DNA of 44,219 nt from assembly GCA_035387885.1 (NCBI GenBank), contig DAOOOW010000008.1, positions 1 through 44,219 on the forward strand. The letters run 5' to 3'. The stretch is from DAOOOW01 sp035387885. GTDB taxonomy: Bacteria; Patescibacteriota; Patescibacteriia; UBA2196. The notes under the pieces were generated by a model. It was not told the DNA's origin. It ran no database searches and was given only the letters and a program-made list of their open reading frames with translations. A program made the translations under genes and the position numbers. Positions 1 through 8,490 of the stretch are shown piece after piece. The first letter of the stretch is position 1; each line of letters begins with the position of its first letter.

Positions 1-26
1 TACCAAAATCTTAAATGATTTTGGTA
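1..26 (-). terminator. Possible intrinsic terminator at the window edge
   Basis: A 10-bp perfect stem (TACCAAAATC/GATTTTGGTA) with a 6-nt loop. On the minus strand the stem is preceded by T-rich sequence rather than followed by it, and what follows lies outside the window. It could equally end a plus-strand gene located before the window. Confidence 0.3.
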
Positions 27-63
27 AAAACCGCCAAATGTGTGTGCACATTACCGCCAGCCA

Positions 64-92
64 TTGACTTTTTTTAATGGATATGCTATACT
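64..92 (+). promoter_or_regulatory. Sigma-70-type promoter
   Basis: TTGACT, a 17-bp spacer, then TATACT. It points toward the 3D-domain gene. A small stem-loop with a T-run lies about 30 bp downstream, so part of the transcription may stop early. Confidence 0.7.
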
Positions 93-118
93 AAAGCTAT
101 AAGAAAAAAGAAAAGTTG

Positions 119-140
119 ACCCTAGATGATAGGGTTTTTT
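119..140 (+). terminator. Short stem-loop with T-run, possible attenuator
   Basis: ACCCT/AGGGT stem with a 7-nt loop followed by TTTTTT, just downstream of the promoter at 64-92 and before the 3D-domain gene. The 5-bp stem is weak, so it may act as a partial terminator or have no function. Confidence 0.35.
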
Positions 141-283
141 GATTGAGAAAAGCCTTATTTTAGACCTTTAATTAAATCCTTAAGCTAAGATAAGCCATGT
201 TTTATTAGCCCAACCAAAACTTAATTGTTTATACTCCATGTCAGGTGCAAGTTTTGGAAGCCCATAAGACACAAAGGCCAAAT

Positions 284-781
284 ATGACTTTTGATAACAA
301 ATTAAAATTTTTTCAAGAAAAAATAGCTCTTTTAGTTTTAATAATTTTAGTTTTAGAATTTTCTTTACCTCATAAGCTTTTAGCTATTGAACTTACTAAT
401 GATAATTCTAATTCCTTAGGACCAGTGGCTCTTAAACTGTCTGACACCAATCCTGATAATGACATGGATATTCCTTTTTTTACCAAGGAACCCAGACTGG
501 TTCGTTATATTACAATCACAGCTTATTCTTCAACTATTGACCAGTGTGATGATACGCCTTTTATTACTGCCAATGGTAAAACAGTTTACGATGGTTTGGT
601 AGCTGCTAACTTTTTAAAGTTTGGTACTCAAGTTAAAATCCCTGAATATTTTGGTGAAAAAGTTTTTACTGTTAACGACAGGATGAATGTCAAACACAGT
701 GATCGAATTGATGTTTGGATGCCGACTCGTGAACAAGCTGTTCAGTTTGGCGCCAGATATTTAAAAGTGGAAATCTACTAA
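284..781 (+). CDS. 3D-domain (RlpA-like double-psi barrel) exported protein
   Basis: The C-terminal half (TITAYSSTIDQCDD..ITANG..DGLVAANFLKFGTQVKIPEYFG..VFTVNDRMN..DRIDVW) is a classic 3D domain, named for its conserved aspartates, here in DRMN and DRID. Family members act on or bind cell-wall glycan, and the fold is shared with MltA/RlpA lytic transglycosylases. A hydrophobic segment near the N-terminus (KIALLVLIILVLEF) is a signal peptide or anchor, so the domain should lie outside the membrane. The reading frame is open from GTG at 245, but ATG 284 is preferred because AAAGG lies 8 nt before it. A bidirectional terminator follows. The family call is firm; the exact role (wall remodelling or resuscitation-like) is inferred. 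Confidence 0.85.
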   Translation: MTFDNKLKFFQEKIALLVLIILVLEFSLPHKLLAIELTNDNSNSLGPVALKLSDTNPDNDMDIPFFTKEPRLVRYITITAYSSTIDQCDDTPFITANGKTVYDGLVAANFLKFGTQVKIPEYFGEKVFTVNDRMNVKHSDRIDVWMPTREQAVQFGARYLKVEIY

Positions 782-853
782 TCCGAATAAAAATCCGAAT
801 GGAATAATTCCGAATATATCCGAATATAATTTATAAAATTTAAGGAATAATAA

Positions 854-886
854 AAACCCCTCCAAAGTATTTCGGAGGGGTTTTGT
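854..886. terminator. Bidirectional intrinsic terminator
   Basis: AAACCCCTCC and GGAGGGGTTT form a 10-bp stem around a short loop, with A-runs on one side and T-runs on the other. It lies between the convergent 3D-domain gene and the small minus-strand membrane protein gene and can serve both. Confidence 0.8.
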
Positions 887-943
887 GTTTTTAGATTAAA
901 AAATTTAAAATTTTAACCAGATAAACACCCCCATAGATCATAA

Positions 944-1270
944 TTAAAAAAAATATAAAAACAAATTTTTTTTCGCTTGTGATTTCTCGAAAGACAGCTT
1001 AATAAAATTTCTGGCATAAATTAAACAAACTATAAAACAGCAACAAAAAAAATAAAAACCAAAATCATAAAAAATAATTTTATAAGCGCCCTCGTTAATT
1101 CCCTTGTTAATTATTTGAACACTTTGAATAAAAAAACAAGTGCTAAGAAGTGCCATGGCCCCAGCCATGTATTCATTCTCATAGCGAGTATAAAAATGGC
1201 TAATGAGAAGAATCACAAAATATGTCAAAAAAATGGAAAAATAAACGACTGTGTTATTGATGCCCCCCAC
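944..1270 (-). CDS. Small multi-pass membrane protein, unknown function
   Basis: A 108-aa, very hydrophobic protein with about three membrane segments (YFSIFLTYFVILLI, MAGAMALLSTCFFIQSV, FGFYFFCCCFIVCLIYA) and a basic C-terminal tail. The frame opens at GTG 1270, inside the end of the upstream 30-aa gene, so translation is probably coupled to it by reinitiation. I do not recognise a family. It shares a transcription unit with the 30-aa gene: a TTGACA promoter upstream and a terminator near 854-886. The start is uncertain; an internal ATG (MAGAMALL) would give a shorter protein. Confidence 0.55.
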   Translation of the reverse strand: MGGINNTVVYFSIFLTYFVILLISHFYTRYENEYMAGAMALLSTCFFIQSVQIINKGINEGAYKIIFYDFGFYFFCCCFIVCLIYARNFIKLSFEKSQAKKNLFLYFF

Positions 1271-1346
1271 TAAATTGAGCCATGACCAGGAAAATTACAA
1301 AATATATTACCAAGCCAATAAGCCCTGTCCTGAATAAATCTCTCAT
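1254..1346 (-). CDS. 30-aa single-pass membrane peptide
   Basis: An ATG at 1346 is preceded by a strong Shine-Dalgarno (AGGAGG, 5-nt spacing). The 30-residue product has one hydrophobic helix (TGLIGLVIYFVIFLVMAQF) and a short polar tail ending GGHQ. It overlaps the start of the next membrane protein gene by 17 nt in another frame, which fits coupled translation of two small membrane proteins. A TTGACA-17-TAGGTT promoter lies about 45 bp upstream. Its function is unknown. It could be a leader peptide for the downstream gene rather than a product in its own right. Confidence 0.55.
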   Translation of the reverse strand: MRDLFRTGLIGLVIYFVIFLVMAQFSGGHQ

Positions 1347-1391
1347 AATATCCTCCTCTTTAAAATTGAGAATGAATGTTTATTTAAACAC

Positions 1392-1420
1392 AACCTAGCA
1401 TTGTTTGGAGTTGGTGTCAA
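1392..1420 (-). promoter_or_regulatory. Minus-strand promoter of the small membrane protein pair
   Basis: Reading on the minus strand: TTGACA (1415-1420), a 17-bp spacer, then TAGGTT (1392-1397). It drives the 30-aa and 108-aa genes. Confidence 0.65.
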
Positions 1421-1541
1421 CCATTGGTTTTATTGTTTTGAGGGGCACAAAATTTTGTGCCCCCACCTCGCCTAAATGCAAAAGGCGGGCACTCGTACCC
1501 GCCTTAACCATAATTCATTATTCATTATTCTTTATTCAAGT

Positions 1542-3494
1542 TTAAACCTCTATGACCACTGGCAGAATCATTGGTCTTTTACCAGTTTTAGTATAAACAA
1601 ATTGGCCCAAATCATTACGAATTTTATTTTTCAAATATTCATCTTGCAAAGGTAAGGTGGGATCTTTAGCTTCAATAAGTTTTCTAACTTTGTTACGCAC
1701 CTGTTCAATTAAAGTTTTATTTTCTTTTAAATAAACAAAGCCGCGGGAAATAATATCAGGATTATGGAGCAGACCTTTGCGTCTGGAAACTGTGGCAATA
1801 ATAACCAACATACCATCTTCTGATAAAATTTGTCTATCGCGCAAAACCACATTTTGTAAATCAGAAACTCCCAGACCATCTACAAAAACAGGATCAGTCA
1901 CGGCTTTCTCTTCTAAGATTTTTACACCTGTTTTTTTACATTCAATAATAGAACCATTATCTGGTACAAAAATTTTATCATTAGTATAACCGACTTCTCT
2001 GGCCAACTTGGCCGCTTCTTTCAACATATAATGATTGGCATAAACCGGCACAAAATAAGTGGGAGAAATTTGACGGATAACTTCTTTAAAATCTTCCACT
2101 GAAGCATGCCCAGAAGAATGGACATCCATAATTTCTGAATGAATAACATTATCGCTTTGGCGATAAATTAAATCTTTTAATTTTTGTACTGTTCTTTCGT
2201 TGCCAGGAATAACCGAGGAAGAAAAAATTACTGTGTCTTGCTTTTTAAATTTAATTTGACGATGTTCACCATTGGCAATGCGTGCCAGAACAGCATTCTC
2301 TTCGCCTTGTGCTCCAGTACAAATAACCACCACTTTATTATCTGGGAGATTGTGAATTTGTTTGATATCAATTAAGGTTTTTAAATTAAATTTTATATAA
2401 CCGAGCTTTTTGGCAATTTCAATATTAGTTTTCATGCTATAACCATCAAGAGCCACTTTTTTACCATATTTTTCAGCCATTTCTAAAATTACTTTAACCC
2501 GTTCAATCATGGAAGAAAAAGTGCCAATAATAATACGGCCTGGCGCTTCACCAACTAATTTTTCAATATTTTTATACATCTCGCGTTCTGGTACTCTTTC
2601 CTTAGTATGAGTAGCCCCAATACTTTCCAACATTAATATGGTTGGTTTTTTTAAACGGGCTAAAGCTTTGTAATTAACAGCTTCACGTTCAGGATCAGTT
2701 TCTAACATCCAATCACCTGGATGGATGACTGTCATAGTTGGAGTTTCTAAAATCACACCCGCAGAATCCATAATATTATGGGAAACTTTAAATAATCTTA
2801 ACTTAAAAACTCCCAATTGAATAACTTTATCATAAGATTCCACTAATTTAATTTTTAAATTTTTAGCTGAACCTTTTTTATAATCTTCTTGTCTGGCTTG
2901 AAGCATACTGACAGTTAAACGACTGCCAATAATCAAGGGATTACCAATTTTATCCATGAGTAGTGTGGCGGCGCCAGTATGATCCAAGTGGCCATGAGTA
3001 AAGACAACGGCACGAATATTTTTTTCCTTGCCTTTTAAATAATCAGTATTAGGAATAATATAATCCACGCCAAGCATATCTTCTTCTGGAAATTGCATGC
3101 CCATATCCACAATGACAATATCGCCAGTGGGCAAGTATTCAAAAACTGTCATATTGCGACCAACTTCTTCACAACCACCAAGTGGAATGATGCGTAAAGT
3201 TTCTTCTTGCTTGCCTTTAGGCACTATATTTTTTTTAATAAAGTTTTTAACAAAACGACCAACGCCTTGCCGACGAGGCGAGTTATTTTTAGGCTGGGCG
3301 TAAGCATTAGACTTAAAATTAGTCTGTTTATTTTTTTGATAATTAGCTAACGGCTCTATATTTTGTAATAACACCTCAGATAAAGCATCTGCTGGTTTTG
3401 GATTGTTAGTAACCAAGTTTTTTGACCGCGGAGTTGGTCTATGCCGCGGACTAAAAGAATAGGTTCTTCTAGATTTATTTTGATTTGTTTGCAT
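1542..3494 (-). CDS. rnj: Ribonuclease J
   Basis: A 650-aa metallo-beta-lactamase/beta-CASP nuclease. After a roughly 97-residue basic, low-complexity N-terminal extension, the catalytic core begins with LRIIPLGGCEEVGRNM. It carries the metal-binding motif HGHLDH at about residues 167-172, beta-CASP motifs (GTFSSMIERV, VVICTGAQGEENA) and the RNase J C-terminal domain. The enzyme is a 5'-3' exonuclease and endonuclease in RNA maturation and turnover, acting in the cytoplasm. The usual length is about 555 aa; the excess is the N-terminal tail, which may bind RNA or partners. It appears to be transcribed alone, with AT-rich sequence and a REP-like repeat upstream. The family assignment is firm. 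Confidence 0.95.
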   Translation of the reverse strand: MQTNQNKSRRTYSFSPRHRPTPRSKNLVTNNPKPADALSEVLLQNIEPLANYQKNKQTNFKSNAYAQPKNNSPRRQGVGRFVKNFIKKNIVPKGKQEETLRIIPLGGCEEVGRNMTVFEYLPTGDIVIVDMGMQFPEEDMLGVDYIIPNTDYLKGKEKNIRAVVFTHGHLDHTGAATLLMDKIGNPLIIGSRLTVSMLQARQEDYKKGSAKNLKIKLVESYDKVIQLGVFKLRLFKVSHNIMDSAGVILETPTMTVIHPGDWMLETDPEREAVNYKALARLKKPTILMLESIGATHTKERVPEREMYKNIEKLVGEAPGRIIIGTFSSMIERVKVILEMAEKYGKKVALDGYSMKTNIEIAKKLGYIKFNLKTLIDIKQIHNLPDNKVVVICTGAQGEENAVLARIANGEHRQIKFKKQDTVIFSSSVIPGNERTVQKLKDLIYRQSDNVIHSEIMDVHSSGHASVEDFKEVIRQISPTYFVPVYANHYMLKEAAKLAREVGYTNDKIFVPDNGSIIECKKTGVKILEEKAVTDPVFVDGLGVSDLQNVVLRDRQILSEDGMLVIIATVSRRKGLLHNPDIISRGFVYLKENKTLIEQVRNKVRKLIEAKDPTLPLQDEYLKNKIRNDLGQFVYTKTGKRPMILPVVIEV

Positions 3495-3875
3495 ATTTTT
3501 TTATAATTTTTAATTCTTAATTTTAAATTTTAAAATAAATCTAAATTTAAAATTTTAAAACAATTTTTAATTTTAATAATTATTTTTTGTCATCCCGAGC
3601 CTGAACATTTTTAGTCAAGGGATAAATAATGTTTTTGTCATCCCGAGTGGAGCGAAGCGAAGTAGAGGGATCTGTTTTGATTAATTTTAGATTCCTCCAC
3701 TCCGTTCGCCTTCGTTCGCTTTGCTCACTGTGTCTCACTTCGGTCGGAATGACAAAAAATTATATTTGCCGAAGAGGAGACTTTCAATGTCTCGCTGTCC
3801 CGTTTTTGCGGGACAAAGCTCGACTGTTCAAGTCTGTCACAAGCCAAGCAGTTGGCTTGTTCCTATTTTTATATT
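3495..3875. other. Non-coding spacer with REP-like repeat
   Basis: There is no credible gene here. The spacer is AT-rich up to about 3580, then holds a half repeat (TCATCCCGAGC near 3590), a full REP-like palindrome at 3635-3756, and a stretch with local stem-loops near 3780-3860 leading into tRNA-Leu. Confidence 0.6.
3635..3756. repeat. REP-like palindromic repeat, TCATCCCGAG..GGAATGACA family
   Basis: It begins GTCATCCCGAG, has an internal GAGGGATCT..AGATTCCTCCACT dyad, and ends CGGTCGGAATGACA. Close relatives occur at 7473-7555 and 14223-14317, and diverged ones elsewhere in the window. The termini are mutually complementary, so the unit can fold into one long hairpin. Confidence 0.8.
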
Positions 3876-3959
3876 TGCCGAAGGGGAGAGTCGAACTCCC
3901 ACAATCTTGCGATCGCTAGCACCTGAAGCTAGTGCGTCTACCAATTTCGCCACTTCGGC
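3876..3959 (-). tRNA. tRNA-Leu (anticodon CAG)
   Basis: On the minus strand the acceptor stem GCCGAAG pairs with CTTCGGC. The anticodon loop TTCAGGT carries CAG, a long variable arm (CGATCGCAAGATTG region) marks a class II tRNA, and the T-loop is GTTCGACTC. The discriminator is A. CCA is not encoded, so it must be added after transcription. Confidence 0.93.
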
Positions 3960-3988
3960 TTATGGGAAAATAGAGAAAATAGATCGTT

Positions 3989-4051
3989 GGTTCAATGGCT
4001 CCTGCCTTGAACCATCTTGTTCCTTTAATAAGTTTGTTTGCATTAAGGTTC
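3989..4051. repeat. 63-bp dispersed repeat, copy 1
   Basis: This stretch begins GGTTCAATGGCT and ends CATTAAGGTTC. It is repeated in inverted orientation at 28071-28133 with 58 of 63 positions identical by hand alignment. GGTTCA ends flank each copy. No coding potential is evident. Confidence 0.75.
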
Positions 4052-4179
4052 AGGGCACCTGCCTCGACGGCAAGGCGGGGAGCCCTGAACCAACACAAGA
4101 CATTAAATGGCAAAAAAATAAAAAGTTTAGAGATTTAATTATCCCTTAATTTCTTAATTACTCAATTTCTCAATTACTA

Positions 4180-6045
4180 TTATTTAAAGGCCCGTTTGGT
4201 CTTTATATACCAATTAGTAATATTGGTAAAACGATCACTGGAGACCACAATATTTTGAGTATCAATGCCTAAAATTTTATTAGAGACTGGATAGATATAT
4301 TTAGGAGTGTATAAAAATATAGCTGGCAAATTATCAACTAAAATATTTTGAAATTGTACATATTTTTCGTGGCGCACATTGGGATCAATTGTTTTTCTAG
4401 CTTCTTCCAAAAGTTTATCAGCATCTTTATTAATAAAATTAGCAATATTATTACCATTAGCCCCGGCTTGACTGGAATGCCAAAATAAATAAGGGTCAGG
4501 GTCAATACCTAAAATTTCTCCAAAAAGTAAGACTTCAAAAGATCTGTTTTTAATTATTTCATTAATAATAGTATTAGGATCCAACAAATTAAGTTCCACC
4601 TTGACCCCCAAAGTTTGCCACATCTTACTAATGATTTGCGCTGAAAGTAGGTCATTGCCTTTATTAAAAGATGTTAAAACTATTTTTAATTCTGTTTGGC
4701 CTTTTTTACGAATAGCCTCTCCTTCTTTTTTTACAAACCCCACACTATCTAAAAGTTTTTCAGCTTCACTTAAGTTATAATCATGTTTTTTAATATTGGG
4801 GTTATAACCAATTATGCCTTTGGCAATGGGGCCATTAACTTCTACTGCCGCCCCGCCATATGCCTGTTTAATTATTTCTGCGCGATCCAATGCATAGGCT
4901 AGGGCCTGACGAACTTTTAAATCTTTAAGACTGCTATTGTTGGCTGTATTAAAAAATAAAGCCGAATATTGAGGTAAAATTAATTCGTGGTAATTTAAAT
5001 CTTTTCTTGTGGTTAATTTTTCCTGTAAATATTTAGGTAGATAATTCAAGCCATCAATATTATGATTAGCTAAAGCGTCAACTGCGCTTTCATAATCGGC
5101 GTAAAATTTAAAGGTTAATTCATCAAGATAGCTAGTTTTATCATAATAATTGTCATTACGCTCTAAAATATAAGTTTTAAGATTGCCCAATTTATCTTTA
5201 GTTAAAGATTTAAAGCAAAATGGTCCAGTGCCAATAGGCTTTAAATTGTATTCTGCTAAAGCCATATTACTCGGACTAATTTCCGCCCAAACATTTTGTG
5301 GCAAAATACCTACAGTTAAATTTTCTAAAAATGGCGCATAAGCTTCTTTTAAAATAAATTTAACTTGATAATCATCAACTTTTTCAATGGTAACATCTTT
5401 AAAATTACGCCACAAAGGACTTTTAAAATTAACATCCTTAATGGCATTAAAAGTAAAAAGCACGTCATCGGCTTGGAATTCTTCACTGTTATGGAATTTA
5501 ATATTTTTTTTCAAATTAAAAGTATAAGTTTTGCTGTCAGATGAAATTTCCCAATTTTCAGCTAAATCAGGAACTAAAATTTGTTTGTTATCAAATTTAA
5601 TTAAACCAGAATAAATTAAACGGCTTAAATCTCCATCAACTTCATTTAAAGAACTATACAAAGGATTAATAAATTTAGGTAGGCCGACTAAACCGCCGGT
5701 ATATGAACCGCCATTGGCTGGAACAATCAAAGTATGAGAAAAATATAAACTAAATCCCAAAGCTAAAATGGTTAGGCCTAAAATAAGACTAATCACTTTA
5801 ACTTTCTTTTTTTCTTGACCATTCAAAAATTGTCCTAAATATTTAAATTGAGACAACTTGGGCCAAAATCTATGATTTTTATTAAGCTCATTAAAAAGTT
5901 TTTGATCTAAATTGGCATGTCCATTTTTTAGACTCTTCTGTTTGTTGAACAAACCTAGAAAAAAACTCTTAATATCTTGTTTCTTGTTTTTTAAAAAATT
6001 AAATTTAGTCAAAAACTTTTTGCAAACGTCTAAAAAATTAGACAT
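4180..6045 (-). CDS. ABC-type peptide substrate-binding protein (SBP family 5)
   Basis: A 621-aa protein with a positively charged cytoplasmic N-terminus of about 80 residues, one membrane helix (VISLILGLTILALGFSLYFSHTLIV) and a long extracellular family 5 solute-binding domain (LVGLPKFINPLYSSLNEVDGDLSRLIYSGL; YTFNLKKNIKFHNSEEFQADDVLFTFNAIKD; VRQALAYALDRAEII). Family members bind oligopeptides, nickel or sugars for ABC importers. The membrane anchor replaces the usual lipoprotein cysteine. The long N-terminal cytoplasmic tail is not usual for the family. No permease or ATPase genes lie beside it in this window, so the partner transporter is elsewhere or absent. The substrate cannot be told from sequence. 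Confidence 0.88.
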   Translation of the reverse strand: MSNFLDVCKKFLTKFNFLKNKKQDIKSFFLGLFNKQKSLKNGHANLDQKLFNELNKNHRFWPKLSQFKYLGQFLNGQEKKKVKVISLILGLTILALGFSLYFSHTLIVPANGGSYTGGLVGLPKFINPLYSSLNEVDGDLSRLIYSGLIKFDNKQILVPDLAENWEISSDSKTYTFNLKKNIKFHNSEEFQADDVLFTFNAIKDVNFKSPLWRNFKDVTIEKVDDYQVKFILKEAYAPFLENLTVGILPQNVWAEISPSNMALAEYNLKPIGTGPFCFKSLTKDKLGNLKTYILERNDNYYDKTSYLDELTFKFYADYESAVDALANHNIDGLNYLPKYLQEKLTTRKDLNYHELILPQYSALFFNTANNSSLKDLKVRQALAYALDRAEIIKQAYGGAAVEVNGPIAKGIIGYNPNIKKHDYNLSEAEKLLDSVGFVKKEGEAIRKKGQTELKIVLTSFNKGNDLLSAQIISKMWQTLGVKVELNLLDPNTIINEIIKNRSFEVLLFGEILGIDPDPYLFWHSSQAGANGNNIANFINKDADKLLEEARKTIDPNVRHEKYVQFQNILVDNLPAIFLYTPKYIYPVSNKILGIDTQNIVVSSDRFTNITNWYIKTKRAFK

Positions 6046-6143
6046 AAAAAAATAATACTTTAAATATTATTGAAAGCAGAACTTTCATTCTCCTATATTT
6101 AGGAGTTCTTAACTGTCTTAAAGACAATTAATTAATATTTAAA

Positions 6144-6359
6144 TTATGACAAAATCCTAACCAAACCCAGAGCTAAAAAAATAACAGCCAGAATAATGGT
6201 TAGAATAAAAACGGTTTTTTCAGCTCCTCTTTTGGTTAAATAGACATCACCAGAACCACCAAAAGCGCTGCCGAGGCCGGAACCGCGTTGTTGAAGAAGA
6301 ATTAAAACTATGAGTAGTATAGAAACTATTAGTTGTCCGTAATTAAGTATTTTTTCCAT
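6144..6359 (-). CDS. secG: Protein-export membrane protein SecG
   Basis: A 71-aa protein with two membrane helices (IVSILLIVLILLQ and VFILTIILAVIFLALGLVRIL) and the glycine-rich SecG signature between them (QQRGSGLGSAFGGSGDVYLTKRGAEK). SecG is the accessory subunit of the SecYEG channel and helps the SecA translocation cycle. Length and topology are normal for the family. It lies between the substrate-binding protein and the isomerase gene, all on the minus strand. Confidence 0.93.
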   Translation of the reverse strand: MEKILNYGQLIVSILLIVLILLQQRGSGLGSAFGGSGDVYLTKRGAEKTVFILTIILAVIFLALGLVRILS

Positions 6360-6422
6360 AAAATTAGCTTAAAATAAGAGTTTATCAAGTCTTTTATAGT
6401 TTAGCAAAGTTAGTCGGAAAAG

Positions 6423-7463
6423 TCAAGGTTTTTTGGCTTTTTCAATTGTTAAAACCGGTGTGGGGTCAACATTGTTTAAAAGAGCTAAATAATAACTCAG
6501 CCAATCGCCAAGCAACAGCAAAGAAAGTTTTTGCGAAAAAACATCCTCGCCAACTGCTTCAACCAATTCATAAGCAATATTTTTTTCTTGCAAAATATTT
6601 TTTAATTTTTCTTGTCTCTCCAAAAGTTCTGGTGTCTCAAAAGCATTAGCTAAAATTAAATAGACAAAATCATCACGAAAGCGCGCAGGATAATCCAGGC
6701 CTTCAATGCTGTTGTGCATACACTCTGGCAAATTTTCTGTAAAAGCAAAAGTCTTGGCATTTTCATTAAATTGAGTTTTCCAACGCCAGGCAGTGGTTTT
6801 CAAAATACCAGAAGCCACAATAATCGGCAAATGATCAAAGCAAAAATAAGCTAAATTTTTAGCTAGATTATTTTCTGTCTGCACATCTGGATTTAATTCT
6901 TGATTTAATTTTTTCAAAACTTGCAAGCTCGGCTCAAGAGTATAGGAAATTATATTTATTTTTTTTAATAAGCCAAAAATAGCTCCCAATTGAAAACCCA
7001 TTGCCGCTCTTGGTTGAGCCAAAGTATCATAATCGAAAATCACTGCTTTTTCTTTTTCAGCCAACTGTTCCAAATCGCCTCTTTCTGCTATTACAAACAT
7101 TTTAGCTTCTTTGGCTGCCGCATATTTAAAAGCCGCCAAAGTTTCTTCTGTATTTCCCGAATGACTGACAATAACTACTAAAGTATTTTTATTAACCCAA
7201 TTGGGTAATTGGAAATCTCGGACAACTGTTAAGGGTATTTTAAGATCAAGTGCTGGCAGGTTGGCTACTAAATCTCCAGCTGTGGCAGAACCACCCATGC
7301 CCACAAAACAAATATTATCTATTTTTTTCCAATCAGCAGGTATTGTCATCTGCTTAATTTTGAGCAAAGATTCTTCAATTTGACTAGGCAAAGCTAAAAT
7401 GTAGCTAGCCATATCAGCTTTGTCTAAAGTTTGGATTAATTCATTTTGATCAAGATTAGTCAT
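6423..7463 (-). CDS. Bifunctional phosphoglucose/phosphomannose isomerase
   Basis: A 346-aa SIS-fold protein. The first SIS domain shows CFVGMGGSATAGDLVANL and VVIVSHSGNTEETLAAFKYA. The C-terminal PGI/PMI-type domain ends LLLLGDWLSYYLALLNNVDPTPVLTIEKAKK, a hallmark of the bifunctional family (glucose-6-P/fructose-6-P and mannose-6-P/fructose-6-P). It feeds glycolysis and sugar-nucleotide synthesis, relevant to the surface polysaccharide genes at 28-31 kb. The start ATG sits only 10 bp from a REP-like repeat, so the leader or promoter must lie in or beyond the repeat. The family call is strong; the activities are inferred from the family. Confidence 0.92.
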   Translation of the reverse strand: MTNLDQNELIQTLDKADMASYILALPSQIEESLLKIKQMTIPADWKKIDNICFVGMGGSATAGDLVANLPALDLKIPLTVVRDFQLPNWVNKNTLVVIVSHSGNTEETLAAFKYAAAKEAKMFVIAERGDLEQLAEKEKAVIFDYDTLAQPRAAMGFQLGAIFGLLKKINIISYTLEPSLQVLKKLNQELNPDVQTENNLAKNLAYFCFDHLPIIVASGILKTTAWRWKTQFNENAKTFAFTENLPECMHNSIEGLDYPARFRDDFVYLILANAFETPELLERQEKLKNILQEKNIAYELVEAVGEDVFSQKLSLLLLGDWLSYYLALLNNVDPTPVLTIEKAKKP

Positions 7464-7472
7464 AAAGAGGCT

Positions 7473-7555
7473 GTCATCCCGAGCGATTAGTCGAGGGATC
7501 CAAAAAAACAGATTCCTCCACTCTTAACGGCCATAAAGGTCGGTCGGAATGACAA
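7473..7555. repeat. REP-like palindromic repeat
   Basis: Same family as 3635-3756: GTCATCCCGAGCGATTAG at one end, CGGTCGGAATGACA at the other, with GAGGGATC/GATTCCTC inside. It lies directly upstream of the isomerase start codon. Confidence 0.8.
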
Positions 7556-7775
7556 AAGATAAATATATTTAATTATACAAAATAAAAATAAAAAAAGCCA
7601 ATATTCCAGCGATGATTTAATTAGAATAACAGAAGAGAGTTTAGTGCTATTCTACTCACCGCCAGAAGACTGGCTTTTAGAAAATATTTTCCTTTATTAA
7701 ATTTCTAAATTTTATTTTCTTTTATCTAACATCAAATAAATTAATGTTAAGTAAAAGAAAGGAATCGGAAAAAAA

Positions 7776-7804
7776 TTGACATTTTACATAAATTAACCTA
7801 TAAT
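7776..7804 (+). promoter_or_regulatory. Consensus sigma-70-type promoter of the toxin-antitoxin-like operon
   Basis: TTGACA, 17 bp, TATAAT: a perfect match in both hexamers. The predicted start near 7811 leaves a leader of about 20 nt before ATG 7833. Confidence 0.85.
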
Positions 7805-7832
7805 AATTTTAAGAAATTAATTGTTTAAAAAT

Positions 7833-8003
7833 ATGTTATCTTCTAAAAAAATACTAAATTATAATGCAATTTTTGAACCAGCGATTGAGGGCGGGTATAA
7901 TGTTTCTTTTCCAAATTTTCCTGGCTGTGTAACTTTTGGCAAAAGTTTTGAAGAAGCTAAAGAAAAGGCCACGGAAGTTTTAGAATTGTGGTTAAATAAA
8001 TAA
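7833..8003 (+). CDS. HicB-like antitoxin domain protein
   Basis: 56 aa from ATG 7833; an in-frame TTG at 7821 is also possible. The sequence YNAIFEPAIEGGYNVSFPNFPGCVTFGKSFEEAKEKATEVLELWL is the HicB/UPF0150 partial RNase-H-like fold (EGGY.V.FPD.PGC.T.G.S.EEA). It lacks a DNA-binding extension, so any operon autoregulation would need another factor. It stands 4 nt upstream of the PIN-domain gene, a pairing that suggests antitoxin and toxin, although canonical HicB pairs with HicA rather than PIN. Confidence 0.8.
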   Translation: MLSSKKILNYNAIFEPAIEGGYNVSFPNFPGCVTFGKSFEEAKEKATEVLELWLNK

Positions 8004-8007
8004 TTTT

Positions 8008-8490
8008 ATGGTTAAAAAATTAAAAATTTATTTTGATACTTCTGTCCCGAGCAGTTATTATGATGCTACGGCTCCAGAACAAACCAAGTTAACAAAACTT
8101 TTTTGGCAAAAATATTTAAAAAAATATCAACCCTTTATTTCCGAAGCAACCATTGCGGAAATCGAAAGGACCAAAGATTTAATAAAGCATGAAAACATTT
8201 TAAAATTAGTAAAAAATTTTCATTTACTAAAAATTGATAAAGATGTTCAAAAAATTGCTACCAGTTATTTAGATTCAGAAATAATTCCTAAAAATTATCC
8301 AATTGACGCCTTGCATATTGCTTGCGCCACGGTTAATAAAATCTATTTTTTAATAACTTGGAATATTACTCATATGGCCAATCCCAATCGTCGCAAGGCT
8401 TTAACAGAATTTAATGCTAAAAATAATTTATTTATTCCCCAATTAACAACTCCTCAAGAATTAATACAAACTTATGAAAAAAATATCTAA
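8008..8490 (+). CDS. PIN-domain protein (VapC-like toxin candidate)
   Basis: A 160-aa protein. The PIN-fold acidic motifs are visible: KIYFDTSVPSSYYD at the N-terminus, an E in FISEATIAEIER, and DALHIACATVNKIYFLITWNITHMANP near residues 95-125. PIN proteins are metal-dependent ribonucleases; stand-alone ones are commonly VapC-type toxins. The gene follows the HicB-like gene by 4 nt and overlaps the next small gene, so all three form one operon from the promoter at 7776. The toxin role is inferred from fold and context. Confidence 0.82.
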   Translation: MVKKLKIYFDTSVPSSYYDATAPEQTKLTKLFWQKYLKKYQPFISEATIAEIERTKDLIKHENILKLVKNFHLLKIDKDVQKIATSYLDSEIIPKNYPIDALHIACATVNKIYFLITWNITHMANPNRRKALTEFNAKNNLFIPQLTTPQELIQTYEKNI

